NCBI GenBank assembly: GCA_013823505.1
Contig: PNMH01000022.1
Coordinates: forward strand, 1-51,414
DNA: 51,414 nt
Origin: Polaromonas sp.
Lineage (GTDB): Bacteria > Pseudomonadota > Gammaproteobacteria > Burkholderiales > Burkholderiaceae
Direction: 5' to 3'
Numbering within the stretch: the first letter of the stretch is position 1; each line of letters opens with the position of its first letter. Shown here one piece after another: positions 27,051 to 36,442 of this stretch. The notes beneath the pieces were generated by a model that made no database searches, had not been told where the DNA came from, and saw nothing but the letters and a program-made list of their open reading frames with translations. A program made the translations under genes and the position numbers.

Positions 27051-27552
27051 CTACTTGACGCGTTTGAGCTGAGGCCGCCCACCGCGACCCGGCCCATCGG
27101 GTGTCGGCTCCAGGGGCGCTGGAGCGTCGCCATCGGCACCATCGGCAGGCACCGCACGCAGCGCGGCACGCATCACGGCTTCAGGCTGGGGGGGCAGGCG
27201 CGGACGACTCCGGCAGCACGGGCGCCTGCGGTGCGGGAAACGCCATGCCCTGCCCGTTTTCGCGGGCATAGATCGCCACCACATGGGTCACGGGCACCAC
27301 GATCTCGCGGGCGACCCCGCCAAACCGGGCCTTGAACTCGATGAACTCATTGCCCAGCCGCAAAGCGCTGGTGGCATCGAAGCTCACATTCAACACAATC
27401 TCGTCGTTTTTCACGAACTCCATCGGCACCTGCACCGATGCGTCCACGTGCACGGCGATGTACGGCGAGAAACCGTTGTCTGCACACCATTCGTGCAACG
27501 CACGGATGAGGTACGGGCGGGTGGACGGCGCTTCCTGGTCTGTGGTGTTCAT
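27051..27552 (-). pseudogene. sspB: ClpXP adaptor SspB, frameshifted in a C7 tract
   Basis: The first 124 residues form a full SspB fold (RPYLIRALHEWCADNGFSPY, then a beta-rich domain with FKARFGGVAREIVVPV). The frame then stops after SSAPAPPA within a run of seven C (minus strand; 27187-27193). In the adjacent frame the sequence continues and ends GPGRGGRPQLKRVK, which matches the conserved C-terminal ClpX-binding tail. Removing one C restores a protein of about 166 residues. SspB delivers ssrA-tagged peptides to ClpXP, so the frame as written would bind substrate but not the protease. This may be slippage, decay or a sequencing error. It follows sspA, its usual partner. Confidence 0.85.
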
Positions 27553-27608
27553 GACAAGCGGGCGATCACTGCCCCGTGTCACCAGCCCGGTGGGCCGGTG
27601 ACACAGGC

Positions 27609-28220
27609 TTATTTGCGCATCACTTTTTCAGACGGCGTCAGTGCTTCGATGTAGGCCGGGCGCGAGAAGATGCGCTCGGCGTACTTCAACAAGGGCGCCG
27701 CGTTCTTGCTCAACTCGATGCCGTAGAAATCCAGTCGCCAGAGCAACGGCGCGATCGCCACGTCCAGCATCGAGAAGTTGTCGCCCAGCATGAACTTGTT
27801 CTTCAGGAACACCGGGGCGAGCTGTGTCAGACGGTCGCGGATGTGCGAACGGGCTTTTTCGAGCGTCTTCTCGTTGCCCTTGATGCTGCGGGATTCGAGC
27901 ACCGACACGTGGGTGAAGAGCTCCTTCTCGAAGTTCAGCAGGAACAGGCGCACGCGCGCGCGGTCCACCGGGTCCCCGGGCATGAGCTGCGGGTGCGGAA
28001 AACGCTCGTCGATGTATTCGTTGATGATGTTGGATTCGTAAAGAATCAGATCGCGCTCAACCAGAATGGGCACCTGGCCGTACGGATTCATCACACCGAT
28101 GTCTTCGGGCTTGTTGTAGAGGTCCACGTCGCGGATCTCGAAGTCCATGCCCTTTTCAAACAGCACGAACCGGCAGCGGTGGGAATATGGGCAGGTCGTA
28201 CCCGAATACAGGACCATCAT
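27609..28220 (-). CDS. sspA: Stringent starvation protein A, GST-fold
   Basis: The protein has 203 residues. A thioredoxin-like N-terminal domain (MVLYSGTTCPYSHRCRFVLFEKG) precedes a helical glutathione-transferase C-terminal domain. SspA binds RNA polymerase and alters transcription under acid or starvation stress in enterobacteria. AGGAG lies 9 nt before the ATG. A strong terminator-like hairpin with T-rich tail ends just before that ribosome site, so sspA must be read through from petABC or start inside the hairpin leader. sspB follows. Confidence 0.94.
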   Translation of the reverse strand: MMVLYSGTTCPYSHRCRFVLFEKGMDFEIRDVDLYNKPEDIGVMNPYGQVPILVERDLILYESNIINEYIDERFPHPQLMPGDPVDRARVRLFLLNFEKELFTHVSVLESRSIKGNEKTLEKARSHIRDRLTQLAPVFLKNKFMLGDNFSMLDVAIAPLLWRLDFYGIELSKNAAPLLKYAERIFSRPAYIEALTPSEKVMRK

Positions 28221-28233
28221 GAAGGGAATCTCC

Positions 28234-28283
28234 TAAAACAAAAAGTGGTTTGCTCAACCGCACAGTGCGGTGACGCAAACCAC
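28234..28283 (-). terminator. Intrinsic terminator/attenuator between petC and sspA
   Basis: On the minus strand GTGGTTTGC and GCAAACCAC form a 9-bp perfect stem, with an inner CCGCA/TGCGG stem, followed by TTTTTGTTTT. This is a textbook factor-independent terminator for petABC. It touches the sspA ribosome site AGGAG (28230-28234), leaving no space for a promoter after it. Confidence 0.8.
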
Positions 28284-28335
28284 GCCGACACCCGCTGAAA
28301 TCGCCCCCAGCGGTCGAGGCGGCATTTTTACTTGT

Positions 28336-29094
28336 TTACTTGATGTCTTTCCAGTACGCCGCGTTCAGTCGCCAGGCAACGACGCTGAACACCGCCAGGA
28401 ACAGCATGACCCAGACGCCCAGCCGGACGCGGTTGTTGGCTGCGGGCTCGCTCATCCACTGCATGAAAGCCACAAGGTCGGCGACATTCTGGTCGAACTC
28501 TGCGGGGGTCATGGTCCCTGGCTTGACCTGCTCCCAGCCCTTCAGCACCTCGACCTCGTGTCCCGCACTTCCGATTTTGCTGTACACCGGGACTTGCTCG
28601 CCCTGAAGTTCCCACAGCGGGTTGGGCATGGCAATCGTCGGATAAGCCTTGTTGTTCCAACCGGTGGGCATGGCCGGGTCGCGGTAGTAGGTGCGCAACA
28701 GGGTGTAGAGATAGTCAGGCCCGGAATGTCCCCCGATGGCGGCGCGAGAGCGCGCCACCAAGGTGAGGTCTGGCGGGTTCTTTCCAAAGAAGGTCTTGGC
28801 ATCGCTGGGACTCATCGACACCTTCATCATGTCTCCGATTTTGTCGGTCGTGAAGACAAGGTTTTCGGCGATCTGTTTGTCGGTCAGGCCGATGTCGCGC
28901 AGGCGGTTGTAGCGCATGAACGAAGCCGAATGGCAGTTCAGGCAGTAGTTGACGAACAGCTTGGCACCGTTTTGCAGTGCCGACATGTCGTTCGTGCGCT
29001 GGGGCGCCTGGTCCATGGGAATGCTGGCACCGGCTGCCCAGGCCGCGCCCGACATACCCAAGACCAACGCGAGACTCGTGATCAATTTTTTCAT
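28336..29094 (-). CDS. petC: Cytochrome c1 subunit of the bc1 complex
   Basis: The protein has 252 residues. A Sec signal peptide (MKKLITSLALVLGMSGAAWA) is followed by the heme c site CLNCH (in NYCLNCHSASF) and a C-terminal membrane anchor (GVWVMLFLAVFSVVAW). Cytochrome c1 passes electrons from the Rieske centre to soluble cytochrome c. The ATG at 29094 gives a clean signal peptide; the in-frame extension upstream runs into petB sequence. It is the last gene of petA-petB-petC, before sspA-sspB. Confidence 0.97.
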   Translation of the reverse strand: MKKLITSLALVLGMSGAAWAAGASIPMDQAPQRTNDMSALQNGAKLFVNYCLNCHSASFMRYNRLRDIGLTDKQIAENLVFTTDKIGDMMKVSMSPSDAKTFFGKNPPDLTLVARSRAAIGGHSGPDYLYTLLRTYYRDPAMPTGWNNKAYPTIAMPNPLWELQGEQVPVYSKIGSAGHEVEVLKGWEQVKPGTMTPAEFDQNVADLVAFMQWMSEPAANNRVRLGVWVMLFLAVFSVVAWRLNAAYWKDIK

Positions 29095-29126
29095 TGCTAT
29101 GGACTCTCTGATTGACTTCAGCGCGC

Positions 29127-30548
29127 TCAGTGCGGGTGAAAGGTGACGCGGGTGGGCACGGTTTTGAACTCGCCCAGACGGCTCCACCAAGGCATCAGCA
29201 GGAAAAAGCCGAAGTAGAACAAGGTACCCACCTGCGAGACCCTCTCGCCCACTGGCGAAGGCGGCAGAATCCCCAGGTAGCCCAGGATCAGGAAATTGAT
29301 CACGAACACGGCGTAGAGCCATTTCACCCAGTTCGGGCGGTAACGGATCGACTTGACCGGACTGTGGTCCAACCAGGGCAGGAAGAACAGGATGATGACG
29401 GCGCCCCCCATGGCCACCACACCCCAGAACTTGGCGTCGATGGCCATCATCAGGACCACCGCCACCACCGCAGCGCCGACCACGGCACCCTTCATCACGA
29501 CACTCAGGCGGGTCTTGAGCACGCCGACCAGCGCGCCCAGCAGCACGCAGGCGATCAGGGCATACATCATCTCCGAGGTGATGGCTCGCAGCATCGAATA
29601 GAACGGCGTGAAGTACCAGACCGGTGCGATGTGCAACGGCGTGACCAGCGGATCGGCGGGAATGAAGTTGTTGAACTCCAGGAAAAACCCGCCGAACTCG
29701 GGCGCAAAGAACACGATGGCGGAGAACACCATCAGGAACAGCGAAACGCCGAAGATGTCGTGCACGCTGTAATAAGGATGGAAAGGAATGCCGTCCAGCG
29801 GAATACCCTTTTCGTCCTTGGTGGCCTTGATCTCGACCCCATCGGGGTTGTTGGACCCCACCTCGTGCAGGGCGATGATGTGCGCCACCACCAGACCCAG
29901 CAGCACCAGCGGCACGGCGATCACGTGGAAACTGAAGAACCGGTTGAGCGTGGCATCCCCGACCACGAAGTCACCCCGGATCAGCAGCGCCAGGTCCTCG
30001 CCCACGAAGGGAATGGCGGCAAACAGGTTGACGATCACCTGCGCGCCCCAGTAGGACATCTGCCCCCAGGGCAGCAAATACCCCATGAAGGCTTCTGCCA
30101 TGAGCACCAGGAAGATGGCGCATCCGAACACCCACACCAGTTCACGCGGCTTGCGGTACGAACCGTAAATCAGACCCCGGTACATGTGCAGGTACACCAC
30201 CACGAAGAAGGCCGATGCACCGGTCGAATGCATGTACCGGATCAGCCAGCCCCATGGCACATCGCGCATGATGTACTCCACCGACGCAAAGGCGACCGGG
30301 ATGCCGGCCGCGTTCAGGTTGGCATCCGGCTTGTAGTGCATGACCAGGAAAATGCCCGTCACGATCTGAATCACCAGCACCAGCAGCGCCAGCGATCCGA
30401 AGATGTACCACCAGTTGAAATTTTTCGGCGCGTAGTACTCGGCCATGTGCTCATTGAAGAGCTTGGAGAGCGGAAAGCGGTTGTCGATCCAGTTCAGCGT
30501 CTTCTGCGCAACGGGTGCATCGGGGGAGATTTCTTTGAATTCAGCCAT
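29127..30548 (-). CDS. petB: Cytochrome b subunit of the bc1 complex
   Basis: The protein has 473 residues and about eight to nine membrane helices. Quinol-site sequence PWG appears near GYLLPWGQMSYWGAQV, and PPSP-like motifs lie near the end. Heme-ligating histidines sit in helices containing VMHYKPDANL/VVYLHMYRGL and FFSFHVIAVPL. It oxidises ubiquinol and recycles electrons through two b hemes. The C-terminal extension typical of proteobacterial cytochrome b is present. It lies between petA (48-nt gap) and petC (32-nt gap). Confidence 0.97.
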   Translation of the reverse strand: MAEFKEISPDAPVAQKTLNWIDNRFPLSKLFNEHMAEYYAPKNFNWWYIFGSLALLVLVIQIVTGIFLVMHYKPDANLNAAGIPVAFASVEYIMRDVPWGWLIRYMHSTGASAFFVVVYLHMYRGLIYGSYRKPRELVWVFGCAIFLVLMAEAFMGYLLPWGQMSYWGAQVIVNLFAAIPFVGEDLALLIRGDFVVGDATLNRFFSFHVIAVPLVLLGLVVAHIIALHEVGSNNPDGVEIKATKDEKGIPLDGIPFHPYYSVHDIFGVSLFLMVFSAIVFFAPEFGGFFLEFNNFIPADPLVTPLHIAPVWYFTPFYSMLRAITSEMMYALIACVLLGALVGVLKTRLSVVMKGAVVGAAVVAVVLMMAIDAKFWGVVAMGGAVIILFFLPWLDHSPVKSIRYRPNWVKWLYAVFVINFLILGYLGILPPSPVGERVSQVGTLFYFGFFLLMPWWSRLGEFKTVPTRVTFHPH

Positions 30549-30596
30549 GGATTGCCTCTGGGGTCATGTGTCTGACGGCATTGCGGCGAGCGATGC

Positions 30597-31208
30597 TCAA
30601 GCCTTCTTGTCTTCACCCACCAGCAGCACGTTGTCTGACAGGTAGTGATGGGGCGGCACTTCCAGGTTGTCTGGTGCGGGCTTGTTTTTGAACACACGAC
30701 CGGACAGATCAAAGGTCGAGCCGTGGCAGGCACACAGGAAGCCGCCCTGCCAATCGTCAGGCAGGGAGGGCTGCGGGCCAGGCGTGAATTTCGCGGCGGG
30801 TGAGCAACCCAGGTGCGTGCAGATGCCGACAGTCACCAGAAACTCGGGCTTGATGGAGCGGTGGCGATTCTGGGCGTACGCCGGCGTCGCGTAGGTTCCT
30901 GCGCGTGCCGACAACGGGTCCGCCAACTGGTCGTCCAGCTTCTCCAGCGTGGCCAGTTGCTCGGGCGTGCGGCGCATGATCCACACCGGTTTGCCACGCC
31001 ATTCGACCACGCGCTTTTCGCCTGGAGCAAGGGTGGATACATCCACCTCGACCGCAGCACCAGCGGCCTTGGCGCGCTCGGACGGCTGGAACGAGCTCAC
31101 GAACGGAACCGCGACCGCTGCCGCACCCACGCCACCCATGGCGCAGGACGTGATCAGCCAGGTCCGGCGGCTGCTGTCCACAGCCCCATCGACAGTTGCT
31201 TCACTCAT
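30597..31208 (-). CDS. petA: Rieske iron-sulfur subunit of the bc1 complex
   Basis: The protein has 203 residues. A Tat-type signal anchor (SSRRTWLITSCAMGGVG) precedes the 2Fe-2S domain with ligands in CTHLGC and CACHGS. It carries electrons from quinol to cytochrome c1. It needs the Tat system, whose tatABC genes also lie in this window. It is the first gene of petABC. Upstream on the minus strand TACAAT (31259-31264) could be the -10 box, without a clear -35. It is divergent from mscL. Confidence 0.97.
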   Translation of the reverse strand: MSEATVDGAVDSSRRTWLITSCAMGGVGAAAVAVPFVSSFQPSERAKAAGAAVEVDVSTLAPGEKRVVEWRGKPVWIMRRTPEQLATLEKLDDQLADPLSARAGTYATPAYAQNRHRSIKPEFLVTVGICTHLGCSPAAKFTPGPQPSLPDDWQGGFLCACHGSTFDLSGRVFKNKPAPDNLEVPPHHYLSDNVLLVGEDKKA

Positions 31209-31348
31209 GGGAATCTTTCAATGACATGTCACACGGATCAAACCAGGGTCAACCGGGGATTGTACTGGAGGGAAAACAGCCCACCCGGGGTCAGCCGAAT
31301 GACGACCGAAGGCTGGATGCCTTTGATGTGCGCTGGCCAGGCAGGTCA

Positions 31349-31377
31349 TTGCAATGAATACTTTGGTTTTGTTTTAT
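31349..31377 (+). promoter_or_regulatory. Candidate mscL promoter
   Basis: TTGCAA (31349-31354) and TTTTAT (31372-31377) are separated by 17 bp and lie in the most AT-rich part of the petA-mscL space, 67 nt before the mscL start. Each box matches four of six consensus positions. The rest of this 235-bp spacer shows no other feature apart from a -10-like TACAAT for petA on the minus strand. Confidence 0.3.
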
Positions 31378-31443
31378 GCGAGAATCCCGCAGCCAGCGCG
31401 CTCTGACTGGCACACTTTCATTCAGACCCACCAGGAGAATCGC

Positions 31444-31860
31444 ATGAGCATGATGAGTGAATTCAAGGAATTTGCCCTCAAGGGCAATGTGATGGATCTG
31501 GCCGTTGGCGTGATCATCGGCGCAGCATTTGGCAAGATCGTTGACTCGATCGTCGGCGACCTGATCATGCCGCTGGTGAGCAAGATCTTCGGGGGACTCG
31601 ACTTCTCCAGTTACTACATCGCACTGGCCGGTCAGGCCGCTGGACTGCCACTGGCGGAGGCCAAAAAGGCCGGCGCCGTGCTGGCCTACGGCAACTTCAT
31701 CACCATCGCGCTGAATTTCATCATTCTCGCCTTCATCATTTTCATGATGGTCAAGCAAATGAACCGCCTGAAGAAAGAGGCTCCGCCGGCACCCCCTGCC
31801 GCACCGGCCGAAGACGTGCTGCTGCTGCGCGAGATCCGGGACAGCCTGCGCAAGTCCTAA
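31444..31860 (+). CDS. mscL: Large-conductance mechanosensitive channel MscL
   Basis: The protein has 138 residues. The N-terminal [20 protein letters not shown] and first pore helix ([13 protein letters not shown]) are diagnostic. The second helix is [20 protein letters not shown], followed by a Pro/Ala linker and a C-terminal amphipathic bundle ([12 protein letters not shown]). It opens under membrane tension to release solutes during osmotic downshock. AGGAG precedes the ATG at 31444. A strong terminator follows the stop codon. Confidence 0.97.
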   Translation: MSMMSEFKEFALKGNVMDLAVGVIIGAAFGKIVDSIVGDLIMPLVSKIFGGLDFSSYYIALAGQAAGLPLAEAKKAGAVLAYGNFITIALNFIILAFIIFMMVKQMNRLKKEAPPAPPAAPAEDVLLLREIRDSLRKS

Positions 31861-31891
31861 GCACAAGCACCGGGCCGGTTCACGGCCTGCG

Positions 31892-31926
31892 GGCCGCTGC
31901 TGTCTGACGACGGCAGCGGCCTTTTT
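31892..31926 (+). terminator. Intrinsic terminator after mscL
   Basis: GGCCGCTGC (31892-31900) pairs perfectly with GCAGCGGCC (31913-31921) and is followed by TTTTT. It separates mscL from the convergent pdxA, whose stop lies 16 nt further on. Confidence 0.9.
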
Positions 31927-31941
31927 CGTGAGGCAGTCGCA

Positions 31942-33189
31942 TCAGCCCCGCGCCACCAGAGCTGCGTCGATGGCGGCGAGCAGACTGGCCGGGCTGGCCC
32001 GCCCGGTGCCGACCAGATCGAACGCGGTGCCGTGGTCCGGGCTGGTGCGCACAAAAGGCAAACCCAGCGTGGTGTTCACGCCATGCTCCAGGCCCAGCAG
32101 CTTGACCGGGATCAATCCCTGGTCGTGGTACATCGCCAGCACCACGTCGAACTCGCCCTGGCGCGCGCGCATGAAAACAGTGTCAGGGGCATGCGGTCCG
32201 CTGGCCAGAATGCCTTCACGCTGCGCCTGTGCCACTGCCGGTGCGATGACTTCGATCTCCTCTCGTCCGAACAGCCCACCCTCTCCCGCATGGGGGTTCA
32301 GGCCCGCCACACCGATGCGCGCGGCGGGCATGCCGCAGAGCCGGAAATGGGCAGCGGTGATGCGCAGGGTCTGGAGCACCCGGGCTGTGGTCACGGCATC
32401 CAGGGCCTGACGCAGCGACACATGGATGCTCACCAGCACGGTGCGCAACCCCGGGCAGCTCAGCATCATGCGCACCGGCAGTTCGACCACCGGTACGCCG
32501 AGGTGATCGGCCGCCAGCGCCTGCAGAAATTCGGTGTGACCCGGGTGCGCCACACCCGCCGCTGCCAGCGCCTCTTTGTGAATGGGCGCGGTCACCACCG
32601 CCCTGGCTTGGCCGGTCAGCGCGGCTTGTGCGGCAAAGCGGATGCAGTCGGCCGCCGCCTGTCCTGCTTCGGCGCTCACTCGCCCGAGCTGCACCGGCCC
32701 GGCCAAAGCACAAGCCTGCACCACGGCCATGCCACCCGGCGACACCTGGAGAAAATCCGCGAGACGGGTGATCGGAACCACCGGCATCCCGCCGCCTGGC
32801 GTGCCGGACATGGCACGCTGCAGGGTCGGCACATCGCCCGCCACCACCACCTGGCGCAGCAGCCCGGGCCGCTCCCGCAGTGCCGAGACAATGATCTCCG
32901 GGCCGATGCCCGCCGGATCGCCCATGGTCAGCACCACCGGCACGGTTTGGCCGACGGTGGTCGATGGCGCAACGGTCTCTGGCAGGCTCACTGCAGTACC
33001 TTCGCCCTGTGGGCTGCGGTGCGAGCTGGCTTGGGAACGGCCCGGCGCTGCGCTCACTGGAGTACCTTCGCCCTGCGGGCTGCGGTGCGAGCTGGCTTGG
33101 GGGCGGCCCGGCGCTGCGCTCACTGGAACACCTTCGCCCTGCGGGCTGCGGTGCGAGCTGGCTTGGGGGCGGCCCGGCGCTGCGCTCAT
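31942..33189 (-). CDS. pdxA: 4-hydroxythreonine-4-phosphate dehydrogenase PdxA with repeat-encoded N-terminus
   Basis: From residue 67 the protein is a normal PdxA: LTMGDPAGIGPEI, metal-ligand regions with HKEALAAAG, and GLNPHAGEGGLFG. PdxA oxidises 4-phosphohydroxythreonine in pyridoxal phosphate synthesis. The long frame (415 residues) begins at an ATG overlapping the upstream Nif3-like stop (ATGA), and its first 66 residues are three 22-residue repeats. Each repeat also contains GAAGG and a GTG, so translation may instead start at the GTG at 32991, giving 349 residues, closer to the usual length (about 330). The enzyme identity is firm; the start is not. Confidence 0.92.
   Translation of the reverse strand: MSAAPGRPQASSHRSPQGEGVPVSAAPGRPQASSHRSPQGEGTPVSAAPGRSQASSHRSPQGEGTAVSLPETVAPSTTVGQTVPVVLTMGDPAGIGPEIIVSALRERPGLLRQVVVAGDVPTLQRAMSGTPGGGMPVVPITRLADFLQVSPGGMAVVQACALAGPVQLGRVSAEAGQAAADCIRFAAQAALTGQARAVVTAPIHKEALAAAGVAHPGHTEFLQALAADHLGVPVVELPVRMMLSCPGLRTVLVSIHVSLRQALDAVTTARVLQTLRITAAHFRLCGMPAARIGVAGLNPHAGEGGLFGREEIEVIAPAVAQAQREGILASGPHAPDTVFMRARQGEFDVVLAMYHDQGLIPVKLLGLEHGVNTTLGLPFVRTSPDHGTAFDLVGTGRASPASLLAAIDAALVARG
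32989..33186. repeat. Three tandem 66-bp repeats at the 5' end of pdxA
   Basis: Units begin at 32989, 33055 and 33121 with CACTG and end in GGCGCTGCGCT. They are nearly identical; the copy nearest the pdxA core is the most diverged. The period is 66 bp, so 22 codons stay in frame. The unit resembles the dispersed GC-rich repeats elsewhere in the window (GGGGGCGGCCCGGC). Confidence 0.95.
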
Positions 33190-33965
33190 CAGGCGGGGTT
33201 GTCGATGTCGATGAAGGTGTGCGCCAGCCCCAGCTGTTGCGCCACATGGGCGCCCACCGCCGACACGCCGTAGCGTTCGGACGCGTGGTGCCCACAGGCG
33301 ATGTAGGCCACGCCACTTTCGCGCGCGTAATGCGCCTGGGGCTCGGAAATTTCACCCGTGATGAACACGTCGGCGCCCGCCGCGATGGCGGCTTCGAAGT
33401 AGCTCTGTGCGCCACCGGTGCACAGAGCCACCCGCTGCACCGGGCGATCGGGTTCGGCCACCAGCGTCACCGGGCGCCCGAGTGTGGTCTGCACATGGGC
33501 CGCCAGCTCGCCGGCAGATGCCGCGACGCGCTCGCCCATGAACCCGAGCGATTGTTCGCCAAAGCGACCGCGCCCGTCATCGAACAGCACCACCCCCAGG
33601 TGTTTGGCGAGCTGCGCGTTGTTGCCCAGCTCGGCGTGGGCGTCCAGCGGCAGGTGGTAGGCATAGAGGTTGATGTCGTGCGCCAGCAAGCGCGCCAGGC
33701 GCTGCCTCATCCAGCCGGTGACACGACCGTCCTGGCCGCGCCAGAACAGACCATGGTGCACCAGGATGGCATCGGCCCCTTGGGCGATGGCCGCCTCGAT
33801 CAGGGCCAGGCTGGCGGTGACACCCGTCACGAGTTTGCGAATCTCGGGGCGACCTTCCACCTGCAAGCCGTTCGGGCCGTGATCCCGGAACAGGGTCGGC
33901 TGCAACAGGGCATCCAGAGTCGCCAGCAGCGACGAGCGTGAAACAGCGCGGGCGGAAAGGTTCAT
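33189..33965 (-). CDS. Nif3-like dinuclear metal-center hexameric protein
   Basis: The protein has 258 residues. Metal-binding segments include VHHGLFWRG near residue 65, AYHLPLDAH near 100 and ACGHHASERYG near the C-terminus, the standard Nif3/YbgI set. The family (GTP cyclohydrolase 1 type 2/NIF3) forms toroidal hexamers; its physiological reaction is unsettled. The ATG at 33965 gives MNLSARAVSR, while longer starts extend into non-conserved sequence. The stop overlaps the pdxA long-form start. Confidence 0.9.
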   Translation of the reverse strand: MNLSARAVSRSSLLATLDALLQPTLFRDHGPNGLQVEGRPEIRKLVTGVTASLALIEAAIAQGADAILVHHGLFWRGQDGRVTGWMRQRLARLLAHDINLYAYHLPLDAHAELGNNAQLAKHLGVVLFDDGRGRFGEQSLGFMGERVAASAGELAAHVQTTLGRPVTLVAEPDRPVQRVALCTGGAQSYFEAAIAAGADVFITGEISEPQAHYARESGVAYIACGHHASERYGVSAVGAHVAQQLGLAHTFIDIDNPA

Positions 33966-34091
33966 GAACAGGGGGGACGTGCAGACAGAACACCCGACCA
34001 GTGCCATGCTGCACCGATCAGTGGATGGCTTCTATTCTGACAGCCCCTGTGCCGCGCGCTGCCCGACGGCACACCCGACGGCAGACTGGGA

Positions 34092-34241
34092 TCAGCCCTG
34101 CGAGCGCTGGGCTTTTTCGGCTTCTTCCATCTTGCGGGTGAAGAACCGGTAAAACCAGAACGCCATGAAGACAATGAAGAGCAGACCCGTGATGCTGAAC
34201 AGGCCGTAGTCGGTTGAAAAAAGATCCGTGAGGGCTTTCAT
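34092..34241 (-). CDS. Small single-span membrane protein (DUF3149)
   Basis: This 49-residue protein has DLFSTDYGL, one membrane helix (about 15-33, ITGLLFIVFMAFWFYRFF) and a charged tail (RKMEEAEKAQRS). Length and pattern match DUF3149, a family of small proteins with no settled function that superficially resemble CcoQ-like oxidase subunits. It lies alone and is divergent from the serine protease. An FNR-like palindrome sits 75 nt upstream, which suggests oxygen-responsive expression. Confidence 0.8.
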   Translation of the reverse strand: MKALTDLFSTDYGLFSITGLLFIVFMAFWFYRFFTRKMEEAEKAQRSQG

Positions 34242-34315
34242 GTTGTGTGCTCCATTTGTGTGCTCCATTCCTGACCGGACAGGTGGCCATTGCACTCCCT
34301 GCACTGCGGGTCCGC

Positions 34316-34331
34316 ATTGACCTGCGTCAAT
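34316..34331. promoter_or_regulatory. FNR/ANR-like binding site
   Basis: ATTGAC CTGC GTCAAT is a perfect 6-bp inverted repeat around a 4-nt centre and closely matches the FNR/ANR/DNR consensus TTGAT-N4-ATCAA. It lies in the 197-bp space between the DUF3149 gene (minus) and the serine protease gene (plus), so either or both could respond to low oxygen. The remainder of the spacer shows nothing else I can name. Confidence 0.55.
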
Positions 34332-34438
34332 CGACTTGAACTCCGCTGCCGCGTGACCATATGCGGGACAATGCGAGGCAGCGCTGCACAGCGTCGGCGC
34401 TCGACCAGACTGTCCTTTCGACCCACTCAAACCTTGAC

Positions 34439-35590
<1,152 letters not shown>

Positions 35591-35647
35591 CCCCGCAGAG
35601 GGAGAGGGCGGCCTGAACCGACCGTCTGCACCCCAGCGGGGACGCTT

Positions 35648-36442
35648 TCAGTTCACTGGTGCGTCTTCGGACGGTTCTGTCGGCGCTGCGGATCTCTTGA
35701 TGAACCACTGCGAGCCCCAGATACCCAGCTCGTACAGCAGGCACATGGGTATGGCCAGGGCCAGCTGCGAGATCACATCGGGTGGCGTGACGATCGCGGC
35801 GATGACAAAAGCGAGCACGATGAAATAGCCACGGAATTCTTTCAGCTGCTGGACCGTGACCATGTTCGTCTTCACCAGCAACACCACCACAATGGGCACC
35901 TGGAACGCCAGGCCGAAGGCCAGGTAGAGCGACAGGATGGCCTCCACGTAAGAGGCGATGTCGGGTGTGGCGGCCACGCTCTCGGGTGTGAACTGCTGGA
36001 TGAAGCCAAACATCTTGTCGAGCACGAAGAACTGCACGAACGCGATGCCCACATAGGCCAGCAGACTGCCCAGCAAGATCAGCGGCACCGCAAAGCGTTT
36101 TTCATGGCTGTAGAGCCCTGGGGCGACAAAGGCCCAGATCTGGTACATCCACCAGGGCAACGACAGCACCAGCGCGGCCATGGCCAACACCTTGAGCGGG
36201 ATGAAAAACGGCGAGAACACGCCGACTGCGATGAGTTTGGCATCCGGCGGCATATGGGCCCGAATCGGAATCGCGATCAGATCGATCAACCCGCTGGGGC
36301 CGGGCCAGATGGCGAGCAGAATCATGCACACGGCCAGCCCGGCCATGCCGTACATGAGCCGATCACGCAGCTCCTTCAGGTGCTGGACGAACGGTTGTTC
36401 GGTACCGGCGAGCTCGTCGGCGGATTTGTTGGAATCGGACAT
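35648..36442 (-). CDS. tatC: Sec-independent translocase subunit TatC
   Basis: The protein has 264 residues and six membrane helices. The N-terminal PFVQHLKELRDRL matches the conserved cytoplasmic signal-recognition region, and the periplasmic loop has the FTPESVAATPDI segment. TatC with TatB recognises twin-arginine signal peptides such as that of the Rieske protein. The ATG at 36442 overlaps the tatB stop (ATGA). The longer in-frame extension upstream is inside tatB. Confidence 0.97.
   Translation of the reverse strand: MSDSNKSADELAGTEQPFVQHLKELRDRLMYGMAGLAVCMILLAIWPGPSGLIDLIAIPIRAHMPPDAKLIAVGVFSPFFIPLKVLAMAALVLSLPWWMYQIWAFVAPGLYSHEKRFAVPLILLGSLLAYVGIAFVQFFVLDKMFGFIQQFTPESVAATPDIASYVEAILSLYLAFGLAFQVPIVVVLLVKTNMVTVQQLKEFRGYFIVLAFVIAAIVTPPDVISQLALAIPMCLLYELGIWGSQWFIKRSAAPTEPSEDAPVN

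Noticed and set aside
29112..30575. 487-codon plus-strand open frame opposite petB
   Set aside because: The composition is low-complexity His/Gln/Asp, typical of an antisense frame of a membrane protein gene. petB explains the region.
32989..33186. Regular repeats as a possible CRISPR array
   Set aside because: The 66-bp units are directly adjacent with no unique spacers and lie inside a reading frame; no cas genes are present.
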